Notes: generated by a model from the sequence alone, not told the origin. Positions 10,113-19,074 are shown, counted from the stretch's first letter. The stretch: DNA of 59,371 nt from Bacillota bacterium (GCA_023431385.1 JAEYWA010000003.1:1-59371); one strand, 5' to 3'. Made by a program: numbers and translations.

Positions 10113-10412
10113 TTAATAAAATCCGTTAATAAGTACGTTAAATACAATATAAACTGCTCTGCGTATAATACCTACAAGTAGGAATGCAACAATAGGCGAA
10201 AAGTCTATCATTGAAAACATGGAATTAGACATAAGCCGGGACCGGCTTAACATATTTCTTATAGGTGCAAGAACAGGTTCAGTAATGGCATAAAGCAAAT
10301 CTACAGCTTTATTATCTCTTGAAATAGGCAACCAGGATAACAATACCCTTGCTATGATTACCCATTCATAAACCAATAAAACCAATAATAATGCTTCCCT
10401 AACCGCTACCAT
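10113..10412 (-). CDS. YggT family membrane protein
   Basis: Small integral membrane protein of 99 residues with two hydrophobic segments (about residues 3-28 and 70-98) flanking the family motif YAITEPVLAPIRNMLS. YggT/YlmG proteins are encoded beside sepF across bacteria and are linked genetically to division or nucleoid arrangement; the molecular function is not settled. Start 10412 was chosen because GGAGG lies eight bases upstream, rather than the longer frame from 10427 that contains the site itself. It lies between sepF and ylmH, most likely on one transcript. Confidence 0.9.
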   Translation of the reverse strand: MVAVREALLLVLLVYEWVIIARVLLSWLPISRDNKAVDLLYAITEPVLAPIRNMLSRSRLMSNSMFSMIDFSPIVAFLLVGIIRRAVYIVFNVLINGFY

Positions 10413-10467
10413 TAACAAAACCTCCATTATAAAATCAAAAGCTTCTGATTCTTTATCTATATATTAA

Positions 10468-10941
10468 TTATTTTGCCCAAGGAAATACCGTTTTATTTCT
10501 CAGCTCTTCCTTCAAATCTCCGCTAACATCAACGTTGTTTGGAGCAATTACAAATATATCACAGGATACCTTCTGTATACTACCATCAAGGGCATAAATT
10601 GAGCCGCTTAGAAAGTCAATTATCCTTTGGGCATCTGTTTTCTCTATACCCTCAAGATTTATGACAACCGGCTTTTTTGCCTTTAAGTGATCACAGATAT
10701 CCTGAGCATCATCAAATGTATTTGGCTGAGAAACTACCATTTTAAATTGATTTGCTGAATGAATATTTACAACCTTACCAGATTGCTGTTTTTTAGAATT
10801 GTTAAAAAAATGTGTCTGAATAGGTTCACTTTTGAGTTCATCCTTATAGTCGGTATCACGAAGATCTAAATCCTCATCCTCTTCATCATCTATAGCTTCC
10901 CATCCGACGAAATTGAAAACTTTGTTTAGAAGTTTTGACAT
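10468..10941 (-). CDS. sepF: Cell division protein SepF
   Basis: Cytosolic protein that binds FtsZ and membrane and organises the division ring. It has an N-terminal amphipathic helix (MSKLLNKVFNF) expected to bind membrane, an acidic linker (about residues 15-45), and a C-terminal SepF domain (about 65-150) with KKPVVINLEGIEKTDAQRI and the DFLSGSIYAL segment. The length of 157 residues is usual. The start at 10941 has AGGAGG about eight bases upstream; the frame extends to 10959 but covers the ribosome-binding site. Member of the division operon. Confidence 0.95.
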   Translation of the reverse strand: MSKLLNKVFNFVGWEAIDDEEDEDLDLRDTDYKDELKSEPIQTHFFNNSKKQQSGKVVNIHSANQFKMVVSQPNTFDDAQDICDHLKAKKPVVINLEGIEKTDAQRIIDFLSGSIYALDGSIQKVSCDIFVIAPNNVDVSGDLKEELRNKTVFPWAK

Positions 10942-10998
10942 TTCAAATACCTCCTGCATCTTTAGTAAATTTATTTAATATTTTCTCGCTTGTAAAAA

Positions 10999-11706
10999 TT
11001 ACCTTTGTGAATAATCTCTCTTTCCAAATATACTTGTTCCGATTCTGACTACATTTGCACCTTCTTCGATTGCGACTTCAAAATCGTTGCTCATACCCAT
11101 GGAAAGATAATCCATACTAACATTATCATATCTTTTACTCTTTATGTCAATATATATATTATAAAGATTCCTAAAGACAGGCCTTACGTCCTGCGGGTCC
11201 TGAGCATATGGCGCTATTGTCATAAGCCCTTTTAAGGCAATATTTTCCATACCAGATAAAACTGATATATATTCATTTACCTTATCCGGACTTATACCGA
11301 ACTTGGTTTCTTCTCCGGATACATTTACCTGCAGGAGTATATCCACTTTTCTCTGGTGCCTGGCAGCCCTTGTGTCAATTTCCTTTGCAAGTTCCAGACT
11401 ATCTACAGAGTGTATCATTTGAACCTTATCCACGATGTATTTCACTTTGTTGGTTTGAAGATGACCTATAATATGCCACTTTATATCTGAAGGCAGCCGG
11501 TCGTATTTTTCCAATAACTCCTGTACCCAGTTTTCTCCCATATCTCTAAGTCCGTATTCATATACACTATTAATTCTATCAACATCAACAGTCTTTGTAA
11601 CTGCTATTATTTTGATATCCTCCAGGGACCGGCCGCTTTTTTCTGCTGCTGCCCTTGCTCTTAACATAATATTATGCAAATTTCTCTTTATTTCTGAATC
11701 AGTCAA
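10999..11706 (-). CDS. PLP homeostasis protein (YggS/YlmE family)
   Basis: Pyridoxal-phosphate-binding protein of the YggS/PLPBP family, which keeps cellular PLP and amino-acid pools in balance; no enzymatic activity is established for the family. At 235 residues it is a single TIM barrel like the N-terminal domain of alanine racemase. The PLP lysine is in the segment IIAVTKTVD (about residue 38), followed by GENWVQELLEKY and WHIIGHLQTNK. The start codon is TTG at 11706, with AGGAGG about nine bases upstream, and overlaps the end of the HlyD-like gene by eight bases. This is the ylmE position of the Gram-positive division cluster. Confidence 0.93.
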   Translation of the reverse strand: MTDSEIKRNLHNIMLRARAAAEKSGRSLEDIKIIAVTKTVDVDRINSVYEYGLRDMGENWVQELLEKYDRLPSDIKWHIIGHLQTNKVKYIVDKVQMIHSVDSLELAKEIDTRAARHQRKVDILLQVNVSGEETKFGISPDKVNEYISVLSGMENIALKGLMTIAPYAQDPQDVRPVFRNLYNIYIDIKSKRYDNVSMDYLSMGMSNDFEVAIEEGANVVRIGTSIFGKRDYSQR

Positions 11707-12949
11707 TTGTCTGCCCCTCCTGAATATTGTTAGGATTAAGTATATATGTATTGTACAAGGCTATTGAGTTTTCGCCTTCCAGGTTATCAATTATTACAGC
11801 ATCTTCATTCATACCTATGATTTTTACCTTTTTAATGGTTGCAGTATGGCCCTTAACAAGTGTTATTAAGGCCGTCATGTTTTTTAAGTCAATATTGCGC
11901 AGGGAACTGTAAGGCACCTTCAGGCCGGTATAACTCGATAATATTATGTCCGCATTTACCCTTCTTAATCCTACAGTTTCATTCAAGCCAGTATCAAACT
12001 TAAACGCTACTATTCTTTTCCCATTGATCAAGTTAGAGCTATATATTATTTTAGCATCTATACTCAATCCTGTTTCATTTATTCTAAGCATTACAGTATT
12101 ATCAAGCTTTAAGGTCTTGGTATGCTTTTCATCAACCGCGGCAACCATATGACTCTCGAGATCTTTTACCAGTTTTGCCACCGGTTTACCCTTTACTACG
12201 TCTATTACATTGAAGTCTCTGTTTGTTTCCTTTGTTGTAATTTTATCCAGCTCCTCAGGAGTAATATTTCTGATGACTTCTGGGGTCAGAATTGTTTCGT
12301 AACCGTCTATGGCGTAAGATATCAGACCCGAGCTGTTGGTGCGTATTTCCGTTATATTATTGTTCAGCTTACTTTGTATAGCAGCCTTTTCGTTCTTTAA
12401 CTTTTTTATATAAGCAGCGGACTTACTGCTATCACCAAAAATATCAGATTTTCTATAAACTATTTTATCAATATTTGTCAGGCTTGTGTAACTTTCAACA
12501 AGACTGCCGCGAACTGATTGCTGAGCAAGGTTTTTCACCTCTTCAATTATTTCGGTGTCAAGTTTCTTTATGTCACTGGAGAAGGTATTAATATTTTCCT
12601 TTTGTGCATTCTGAGCTCTTTCAATCTCCATTTCCTTCGTTTTAAGTTCTGCATAGGTCGATACAGGAACATTTTTTACAACCGAAGCTATTCGATAATA
12701 AGCTGGAACTTTTTCTCCGTCCACGGCGTCCATTACACAATTTCCCGTTTCAGGTGACATAATAAGCTTTTCATTTCGTATAAAGACCCCGTCAATATTC
12801 TGTACTTCTTCTATCTTTCCTATTTTAAGTATATCTGTTTCAACACCGTTACCATAAATAATGAATAACAGTGAAGGAAGGTATATTAACAGAAATACTA
12901 CTAAAATAAGAGTCCCTATTCTCACACTCTGCTTTTTAAAAATACTCAT
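11699..12949 (-). CDS. HlyD-like membrane-fusion/adaptor protein in the division cluster
   Basis: A 416-residue protein with one N-terminal membrane anchor (about residues 12-32), a short beta region, a helical hairpin-like stretch (about 100-215) rich in Lys/Glu, and a C-terminal beta-rich region. This layout resembles HlyD/membrane-fusion adaptor proteins, but no partner ATPase or permease is adjacent. It is immediately followed, with an eight-base overlap, by the yggS-sepF-yggT-ylmH-divIVA run, so a role at the septum or in wall assembly is plausible. The start ATG has CGGAGG close upstream. The specific function is unknown. Confidence 0.75.
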   Translation of the reverse strand: MSIFKKQSVRIGTLILVVFLLIYLPSLLFIIYGNGVETDILKIGKIEEVQNIDGVFIRNEKLIMSPETGNCVMDAVDGEKVPAYYRIASVVKNVPVSTYAELKTKEMEIERAQNAQKENINTFSSDIKKLDTEIIEEVKNLAQQSVRGSLVESYTSLTNIDKIVYRKSDIFGDSSKSAAYIKKLKNEKAAIQSKLNNNITEIRTNSSGLISYAIDGYETILTPEVIRNITPEELDKITTKETNRDFNVIDVVKGKPVAKLVKDLESHMVAAVDEKHTKTLKLDNTVMLRINETGLSIDAKIIYSSNLINGKRIVAFKFDTGLNETVGLRRVNADIILSSYTGLKVPYSSLRNIDLKNMTALITLVKGHTATIKKVKIIGMNEDAVIIDNLEGENSIALYNTYILNPNNIQEGQTID

Positions 12950-13024
12950 GTTAACCTCCGTTCAGCTGCCTTGCAGCGATTGCTATATCAGGAAACTTAT
13001 TAGTGAAAACAACCTGCCAATGAA

Positions 13025-14314
13025 TTATTTCACCATTCCAAGATTGTATAATTTCTGCAGTGCTATCATATTACCCAGCTTTACGTGTTCATACACCAGC
13101 CCACCCTGCATATATGCTATGTAGGGGCTTTTTATAGGAGCGTCTGCACTGAGCTCAATTGATGAACCCTGAATAAAAGCACCGGCTGCCATAATCACCG
13201 GAGAATCATAACCAGGCATGTCCCACGGTTGCGGCGTAACATAAGAATCCACCGGCGACCCCTTCTGGATGCCCTGGCAAAAAGCTATAAGGCTTTGCTC
13301 ATTGTTAAACTTTACAGCCTGAATAATGTCACTTCGATTTGCTTGAACAGAAGGGAGTGTTTCAAAGCCGGCTCGTTCCATCAGAGCAGCACAGAATACT
13401 GCTCCTTTAAGGCTTTCTGCTACCACATGGGGTGCCATGAATAAACCCTGGAACATAAGTCTGTTATTACCCAGAGAAGCTCCAACTTCTTTTCCCAGGC
13501 CGGGAGATGTAAGTCTATATGCAGCCTGCTCCACAAGTTCCCTTCTTCCGGCTATGTACCCACCTGTCAAGGCCAGCCCTCCACCGGGATTTTTAATCAG
13601 CGACCCTGCTATTATATCGGCACCAATCTCTATTGGCTCAACCTCTTCGACAAATTCGCCGTAACAGTTGTCAACCATAACTACTATTGATTTGTTAATG
13701 GATTTAATGGTGTTTATGACGTTACTTATATCCTCAATGCAAAGGGCATCTCTCCAGGAATAGCCTCTGGAGCGCTGAATCATTGCCATTTTGGTAGTTG
13801 GGGTTACTACATTTTTTATCTGCTCGATATCAGGTTTACCGTCAGGTCTTAATTCAACCTGCTTGTATTTTACACCGAATTCTTTAAGTGAGCCACACTT
13901 TTCTCCCCTTATGCCTATTACTTCTTCCAGTGTGTCATAGGGCTTGCCTGTTACTGCAACCAACTCGTCTCCGGGTCTCAGATTTCCAAACAGGCAGAGG
14001 GCTAATGCCTGGGTACCTGATACAATCTGGTGACGTACAAGAGCATCTTCTGCTTTAAAAATATTTGCATAAACACTGTCAAGAACCTCTCTTCCCCTGT
14101 CATCGTATCCGTAGCCCGTGGTTCCGTTGAAGTGTGAATCACTGAGTTTGTTCTCCTGCATTGCTTTTATTACTTTCAGCTGATTTAGCTGCTTTATACC
14201 ATCTATTCTTTCAAACACCTTTTGAGCATCTATTTCTGCCTGCTCGGCCAGTTCAATCACTCTATCCTCAATTTCGAAATTCTGTTTTAAATATTCTCTT
14301 GTTTTAAAATCCAT
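13025..14314 (-). CDS. Methionine gamma-lyase family PLP protein (aluminium-resistance type)
   Basis: PLP-dependent enzyme of the Cys/Met metabolism fold, in the subgroup often labelled aluminium resistance protein. The product has 429 residues. The PLP-binding lysine is in AGSLIKNPGGGLALTGG (about residue 246), and the phosphate loop lies around VSGTQALALCLFG. It probably acts on a sulfur amino acid; the substrate is not determinable. Start 14314 is supported by AGAGGA upstream; a longer frame to 14398 has no site. It ends 76 bases before the HlyD-like gene on the same strand and may be cotranscribed. Confidence 0.9.
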   Translation of the reverse strand: MDFKTREYLKQNFEIEDRVIELAEQAEIDAQKVFERIDGIKQLNQLKVIKAMQENKLSDSHFNGTTGYGYDDRGREVLDSVYANIFKAEDALVRHQIVSGTQALALCLFGNLRPGDELVAVTGKPYDTLEEVIGIRGEKCGSLKEFGVKYKQVELRPDGKPDIEQIKNVVTPTTKMAMIQRSRGYSWRDALCIEDISNVINTIKSINKSIVVMVDNCYGEFVEEVEPIEIGADIIAGSLIKNPGGGLALTGGYIAGRRELVEQAAYRLTSPGLGKEVGASLGNNRLMFQGLFMAPHVVAESLKGAVFCAALMERAGFETLPSVQANRSDIIQAVKFNNEQSLIAFCQGIQKGSPVDSYVTPQPWDMPGYDSPVIMAAGAFIQGSSIELSADAPIKSPYIAYMQGGLVYEHVKLGNMIALQKLYNLGMVK

Positions 14315-14710
14315 GGTTAATTTTCCTCTTTCGTATGAGCGGTAATGTAATAATATAATATAAGAAGTATAAATGCTTTTTATTGCATTATATACCATTT
14401 ACCAAGTTCCTGCTAGGTTTTATAACACATATGTAACGATAAAATCTTCAGGATGGATAAAAATTCCATCCCATATGAGAACATGATAGCCCATGTGAGT
14501 TCAAGTGAGTTCAAGTGAGTCATGTAGTCCATACGTGGTTGCAGTTGATTCAATTTTACCTGTATAATTACAGAATAAGTATTTTATATTACACTATAGA
14601 TATATTTTATTAAATAGATTTTTGTAGATATTTATTCTGGTAATTTCTACAGATATATTATAGATAAATTTCAAAACATTTTTAGCCTACTTATGGCTCA
14701 TGGAGGCACC
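14315..14710. other. Divergent intergenic region with a short tandem repeat
   Basis: Space between the divergent methionine-gamma-lyase-like gene and the pseudouridine synthase. It holds a small direct repeat, GTGAGTTCAA twice plus a partial third copy (about 14495-14520), and a candidate plus-strand promoter described separately. The rest is AT-rich with no open frame that looks coding. Confidence 0.6.
14539..14568 (+). promoter_or_regulatory. Candidate sigma-A promoter for the RluA-type gene
   Basis: TTGCAG at 14539 and TATAAT at 14563 are separated by 18 bases. The -10 is perfect and the -35 matches four of six positions. It would give a leader of about 135 bases. Confidence 0.45.
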
Positions 14711-15610
14711 ATGGTACTAGAACACAAAGCTGATTTTACCGATACAGGTAAACCATTAAAATATATTCTTAAGGGTAGCATGAAAATATCTGAAAGATTG
14801 ATTAAAAAGCTGAAATTTCAGAATAAAATTTATGTAAACAACGAGGTGGTGCATGTTAATTATATCGTAAAAGAAAATGATCAGGTTAGAGTTGAACTCG
14901 AACTTGAAGAAGACTGCGAATACATTGAACCGCAAGCTATTCCCTTAGACATAATTCATGAAGATAACTGTTTATTGGTGTTGAATAAGCAGCCCGGTAT
15001 TGTTGTACATCCTACCTGCAGTCATCCGGACTCTACTATTGCAAACGGTATTGTATTTTATCTCAAGCAAAAAGGTATTTCAAAGAAGGTCAGACCTGTA
15101 AGCAGACTGGACAGAGAAACCTCCGGAATAATTATTTTTGCAAAAAACCAATATACTCAGGAAGTACTCATTAAACAAATGCATAGCGGAATATTTGAAA
15201 AGGAGTATCTGGGAATTGTGCAGGGTATCCCCTCCGATAAAAGTGGAACGATAAATCTTCCTATTGACAGGAAGCCTGGTAGTATAATGCTCAGGCATAT
15301 TTCTGAAACAGGTGCTCCTTCTGTTACACATTATGAGGTTATTGAAAGTTTTCCTTCAAATAATGCTGCTTTACTTAGATTTAAGTTGGAGACCGGCAGG
15401 ACACATCAGATTCGAGTCCACTGTCAGGCAATGGGCTTTCCAATCTACGGAGACACGTTATATTCTGAAAATACAGACTTTTTAATTTCCCGACAGGCGC
15501 TGCATTCCCATATTACTAAAATCAACCATCCTGAAACCCATAAGGAGGTTGTTTTCCAAGCTGAACTGCCTGTAGATATGAAAATGGTTCTGGAAATAAT
15601 GAGAAACTAA
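14711..15610 (+). CDS. RluA family 23S rRNA pseudouridine synthase
   Basis: Converts uridines in rRNA or tRNA to pseudouridine. It has an N-terminal S4-like RNA-binding region (about residues 15-65) and the RluA catalytic domain. The catalytic aspartate is in RLDRETSGIIIFAKN, and the conserved LETGRTHQIRVH and LHS motifs follow. At 299 residues it is close to YjbO/YlyB-type enzymes; the target base cannot be told. ATG 14711 is preferred over ATG 14693 because GGAGG lies five bases upstream of the former. It appears to be a single-gene unit. Confidence 0.93.
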   Translation: MVLEHKADFTDTGKPLKYILKGSMKISERLIKKLKFQNKIYVNNEVVHVNYIVKENDQVRVELELEEDCEYIEPQAIPLDIIHEDNCLLVLNKQPGIVVHPTCSHPDSTIANGIVFYLKQKGISKKVRPVSRLDRETSGIIIFAKNQYTQEVLIKQMHSGIFEKEYLGIVQGIPSDKSGTINLPIDRKPGSIMLRHISETGAPSVTHYEVIESFPSNNAALLRFKLETGRTHQIRVHCQAMGFPIYGDTLYSENTDFLISRQALHSHITKINHPETHKEVVFQAELPVDMKMVLEIMRN

Positions 15611-15730
15611 CTGTAAATATTTTACATATGTTCTCCAGTATGCTACTATTTTGTTAGTAAACAGCTTCAAACCTGTTCTTAATCGGCTGGTTCTACCAAT
15701 GAAGAAGGCATAATAGGAGGCAAGGTAAAT

Positions 15731-16336
15731 ATGGATGTATTAAAGGATCGTTATTCAATCACAGAGTTAAGTGAATCTTTAAATATAACTGATCACGCTT
15801 TAAGATTTTATGAAAAGGAGTTTGGCCTTAAAATTCCAAAAGATAGCAGAGGCCGAAGGTTTTATACCACCGAGTTGGCCAACGTTATGTATCAGATTAA
15901 AGACATGCGGGATCAGGGCCTCGAACTTAAAGCAATTAGGAAAATATTTGAAGATGAAAATATAATTTCTGAAGCCAACACTTTTTCAGTATTTACTTCT
16001 GAACCGGCTAAAGGGGAGCAACTTCCCGCACTCATGGGGTCTTCTCCAGCTCATTTGAACAGCTCCGAGCTTGCGGTTATAATGGATGCCATAAATACTA
16101 TGAAAGAACAGGTTTATAGTAATATTTCCACAGAGCTTATGTCTACAAAAGATCATATATCAAAAGAAATCCAAAAATCCAAGCTTGAGTTGGGAGCCTG
16201 TGTTGAAAACAGTTCAAGAAAACTTGAAATAAAACTTGATAGACATTTTCAGGAGGTTGACAGAAGTATTACAAGCTGGAGGGAGAAAAAGAGTACCTCT
16301 CTTGGCGGAAGGTTAAGGAAGTTAATCGGGAAGTAG
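15731..16336 (+). CDS. MerR-type HTH protein with coiled-coil tail
   Basis: A 201-residue protein with an N-terminal MerR winged helix (about residues 6-75; motifs YSITELSESLNITDHALRFYEKE and GRRFYTTELANVMYQI). The following region carries no ligand-binding domain; from about 110 onward it is a charged, probably coiled-coil, region ending in a basic stretch. This layout resembles DNA-bridging MerR-like proteins such as RacA more than a metal sensor, but identity with RacA is not claimed. ATAGGAGG precedes the ATG. A terminator-like hairpin follows at 16398-16434. Confidence 0.8.
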   Translation: MDVLKDRYSITELSESLNITDHALRFYEKEFGLKIPKDSRGRRFYTTELANVMYQIKDMRDQGLELKAIRKIFEDENIISEANTFSVFTSEPAKGEQLPALMGSSPAHLNSSELAVIMDAINTMKEQVYSNISTELMSTKDHISKEIQKSKLELGACVENSSRKLEIKLDRHFQEVDRSITSWREKKSTSLGGRLRKLIGK

Positions 16337-16397
16337 TGAAGAAAGGTATTTCAGTCGAAAGTGTGTGACCTTTCTTATAGATTTTCTTAAAATAGAT

Positions 16398-16434
16398 AAA
16401 AGAGGCGCTATCAAATTATTAGATAATGCCTCTT
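16398..16434. terminator. Bidirectional terminator hairpin
   Basis: AAAGAGGC-GCTATC pairs with GATAAT-GCCTCTTT around the loop AAATTATTA, with T-rich flanks on both strands. It separates the convergent MerR-like gene and the TM2-domain gene. Confidence 0.75.
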
Positions 16435-16499
16435 TACTTTAATTTAACAGTTGTATTCAATGTAATTATCTTTAACCATTCAATTCTTAACTGAATGCA

Positions 16500-16898
16500 T
16501 TAATCCTTTAATACAAACCCTTTTGCGTCCTTGTTTATACTGCCTGACAGTATCATAATACCTTCAACCAAACCCCATATCCATGTTATAATCCCAAGAA
16601 CACCACACGAAAGTACAGTTATTAATACCTGTGCCAATCCAATGCCAATGTATCCTAAATAGAATCTATGCACTCCGAACATTCCAAGAAAGATACCGAA
16701 TAAGCCAGCTGCAAGTTTGGATTTTTGCTGACCATATGCATTTAAGTTTACACCGCATTTCATACAAACCTGAGCCATTGAATTTGTCATATCTCCGCAC
16801 AGTGGGCAATAATTGTTTCCCTTTCCAACAGGTACTCCGCACGCCACACATATTGCTGCCTGATCATTCATAACATTACCACAATTTCTACAATACAT
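16500..16898 (-). CDS. Zinc-ribbon and TM2 domain protein
   Basis: A 132-residue membrane protein. The N-terminal half has four CxxC pairs (CRNC, CVAC, CPLC and CMKC, residues 3-46) that would form two zinc ribbons. The C-terminal half is a TM2 domain with two membrane segments and the family motif GMFGVHRFYLGYIGIG, followed by WIWGLVEGIMIL. TM2 proteins are widespread and uncharacterised in bacteria. Gene stands alone, with a good ribosome-binding site (AGGAGG) upstream. Role unknown. Confidence 0.9.
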   Translation of the reverse strand: MYCRNCGNVMNDQAAICVACGVPVGKGNNYCPLCGDMTNSMAQVCMKCGVNLNAYGQQKSKLAAGLFGIFLGMFGVHRFYLGYIGIGLAQVLITVLSCGVLGIITWIWGLVEGIMILSGSINKDAKGFVLKD

Positions 16899-17212
16899 AA
16901 ATTTACCTCCTGCTTAATATTTATCGTAAGTCCAATTTTTTATACAAGTTTCGAAAATGTATTTACACCTAAGTATACGGTGTAGTACAAAGTTTGTCTG
17001 AAATATTTTTTTGATGTTGCTTAGAGGTAAGATACATCTTTTTATACCTGATTAATATATATTAATTTTCAAGAAAAGTCTACATTAATAAAACAATTCT
17101 ATATAGTAGTATCTGGAGTTTTATAACCATAATTTCAAAAATATGGTGTTTTTTTGAATAATATATGATAAAATTGGTAATGAAGATATTTTATGTAAGG
17201 AGAAGTGAACAA
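16899..17212. other. Divergent intergenic region before agrB
   Basis: Strongly AT-rich region between the TM2 gene and agrB. No coding frame or clear structured RNA was seen. TATGAT near 17164 could be a -10 element for agrB, but I could not find a convincing -35. Confidence 0.5.
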
Positions 17213-17857
17213 ATGAGATTTGTACAAAAGTGGTCATATTCTTGTGCCAAGCATGTAGCTGCTGTATTAAAAGAGAATCATAATAAAAGAGCAGTTTATT
17301 ATTACGGTTTTTACATAATAATTGGTTCATTGGTAAAAGGTACTATATTGATTTCATTATCATTACTTCTTGGGGTTATTATCCCAGCCCTATTAACTGT
17401 TCTGGTTTTAGGCTCTTTGAGAATGTTTGCAGGGGGATTTCACTTCGATACCTACGGAAAATGTCTTTTTGTCTCGCTAGTTCTCGTATTAACGACTGCT
17501 TTGATATCTAAGTATACCTATAGCTACTGGAATATAGCTTCAATCGCTGTATTTTTGGTTTTTATATTTACATTCAGCCTTTTCATGTTGATTAAGTATG
17601 CCCCCAAAGATACACCCACAAAGCCAATCACAGAGCCAGCCGCAATTAGGAAATATAAACGGTTATCAATTGCATATCTGGGTATTTTGCTGATATTATG
17701 CTGTGTTTTATTGCTTTTTAACCTGAAAATGTATGTTATAGCCATCGGGTTCGGTATTTTGCTTGAGATACTTACCATAACCCCTGCAGGGCACAGCTTT
17801 TTTAATTCTATAAAAAACGGGTTAAATAAAAGGGTTTCTGTTCGTCGGTATAATTAA
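17213..17857 (+). CDS. agrB: AgrB-type peptide-processing membrane protease
   Basis: Integral membrane cysteine endopeptidase that cleaves the AgrD prepeptide and forms the thiolactone autoinducer. The 214-residue protein has about five or six membrane segments. The catalytic pair is in RMFAGGFHFDTYGKC: His77 and Cys84 from this start, the same numbers as in Staphylococcus aureus AgrB. The start is ATG 17213, with TAAGGAG about ten bases upstream; a longer frame from 17165 lacks a site. It is followed by a 7-TM protein and agrD on the same strand, so the operon carries protease and peptide but no obvious kinase or response regulator. Confidence 0.95.
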   Translation: MRFVQKWSYSCAKHVAAVLKENHNKRAVYYYGFYIIIGSLVKGTILISLSLLLGVIIPALLTVLVLGSLRMFAGGFHFDTYGKCLFVSLVLVLTTALISKYTYSYWNIASIAVFLVFIFTFSLFMLIKYAPKDTPTKPITEPAAIRKYKRLSIAYLGILLILCCVLLLFNLKMYVIAIGFGILLEILTITPAGHSFFNSIKNGLNKRVSVRRYN

Positions 17858-17908
17858 TTTGTCTACTGTAACTGATTGTTCTAAAACAACTGATAAGAGG
17901 TTTTGTGT

Positions 17909-18856
17909 ATGATTGATGCTTTATTTCAAAACAGCCTGGTTGCAAAAATAATAATTAATACAATATTTTTATCAATTCCGGAAGAATTGTATCTTGTAAT
18001 GTTTACTTTAATAATGGTGGGAGAATTTGAATACTGGAAGGAGCCCGAATGTAAACGTCTTATTAACAAATTCGACTATGTTAGAGTTTTTCTGCCGACA
18101 GTTACAGGCGCGTTAGTATCGAATATTATTATTAATTCAGGTTTAAACCATGGCATCTTCCAGTTTTTGTCTCCAACAATTACCTTTATCATTATTATAT
18201 TTACGAATGATATTTTTGAGGATGCAAGTGCAATAAAGTGGGTAGTAAAATCGTTAATTATCTTCTTGATAGCGTTTCTTTCAATTGGTATTATGGAGTT
18301 ACTTTATTTACCACTAATATTATACGGGACAGGCAAAACAATAGTTCAAATACATGATAATTTCATAGTTTACTTTTTGGTATCACTCCCGTCACGTTTT
18401 ATGCAGTACTCCTTACTTCTATATCTCATAAGTAGAAAGCGTACACTGCTGAGGGGACGACTGCTAAGAAATCTTTTGACTACTCCCTTACTCACTACAA
18501 TATTTTCTTTATTAGTGCTTTCTAATATTACATTTTTGTGGTATTTATACAAGTCAATAGTATTCGACAAAGTACTAATATCTAATTCATATATCTCTCA
18601 AATGGTAATTATTACGAGTGTCGTAATATTTCCTATACTTAATATTTCAGGGTTTCTATGGGGCGTTTATCTTATAAAAAATAAGGAAGCCAGAGATAAA
18701 AAAAACGCATCCGAGAAATTGTATAAGTTATTGAATGATATGAAATCTTATTCAAATAATGAAAAATACGATAATATTCGGTGGAAGCTGAATGAAATTG
18801 GCGTGGGCATTGAGGAGGTTGCAAAAAAACTCTATAAAGAACATGAAACAGAGTGA
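17909..18856 (+). CDS. Seven-TM protein between agrB and agrD; AgrC-like sensor region without kinase
   Basis: A 315-residue protein with about seven membrane segments spread over residues 10-250 and a cytosolic C-terminal tail of about 65 mostly charged residues. The membrane portion resembles in size and layout the sensor half of AgrC kinases, but no HisKA, HATPase or GHKL motif is present: there is no phosphorylatable-His helix and no N, G1 or G2 box. The start is ATG 17909, with AAGAGG eight bases upstream; a TTG six bases earlier is less likely. It sits between agrB and agrD, with 37 bases to agrD. It could be a receptor, exporter or immunity-like factor. I do not recognise a named family. 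Confidence 0.7.
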   Translation: MIDALFQNSLVAKIIINTIFLSIPEELYLVMFTLIMVGEFEYWKEPECKRLINKFDYVRVFLPTVTGALVSNIIINSGLNHGIFQFLSPTITFIIIIFTNDIFEDASAIKWVVKSLIIFLIAFLSIGIMELLYLPLILYGTGKTIVQIHDNFIVYFLVSLPSRFMQYSLLLYLISRKRTLLRGRLLRNLLTTPLLTTIFSLLVLSNITFLWYLYKSIVFDKVLISNSYISQMVIITSVVIFPILNISGFLWGVYLIKNKEARDKKNASEKLYKLLNDMKSYSNNEKYDNIRWKLNEIGVGIEEVAKKLYKEHETE

Positions 18857-18893
18857 TTTAAACTATTCCTAATAAAAAAGGAGGTCGATAGTA

Positions 18894-19013
18894 ATGAAAG
18901 CATTTTTATTCACTATTTTATCAAGTTTACTGTACATACTGGTGTTATTATTTGGTGTTAAACCAGCTTGCTTCTGGGGACTCCATCAACCAAAAGTTCC
19001 TAACCTTAAGTAG
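18894..19013 (+). CDS. agrD: AgrD-type cyclic lactone autoinducer prepeptide (39 residues)
   Basis: Short gene with the structure of AgrD: a hydrophobic, amphipathic leader (MKAFLFTILSSLLYILVLLF), a core containing a single cysteine, and a charged proline-containing tail. The core and tail read PACFWGLHQPKVPNLK. By analogy with other clostridial AgrD peptides the thiolactone would close from Cys26 to about Leu30 (ring CFWGL), with AgrB cutting before the HQPKVP tail. AAGGAGG lies nine bases before the ATG. Stop TAG at 19011-19013. The ring boundaries are inferred. Confidence 0.9.
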   Translation: MKAFLFTILSSLLYILVLLFGVKPACFWGLHQPKVPNLK

Positions 19014-19074
19014 GACACAGTAAATCCCATAATTATATAATAAATGAAAGACACACTAAATCCACTTGATTTAT

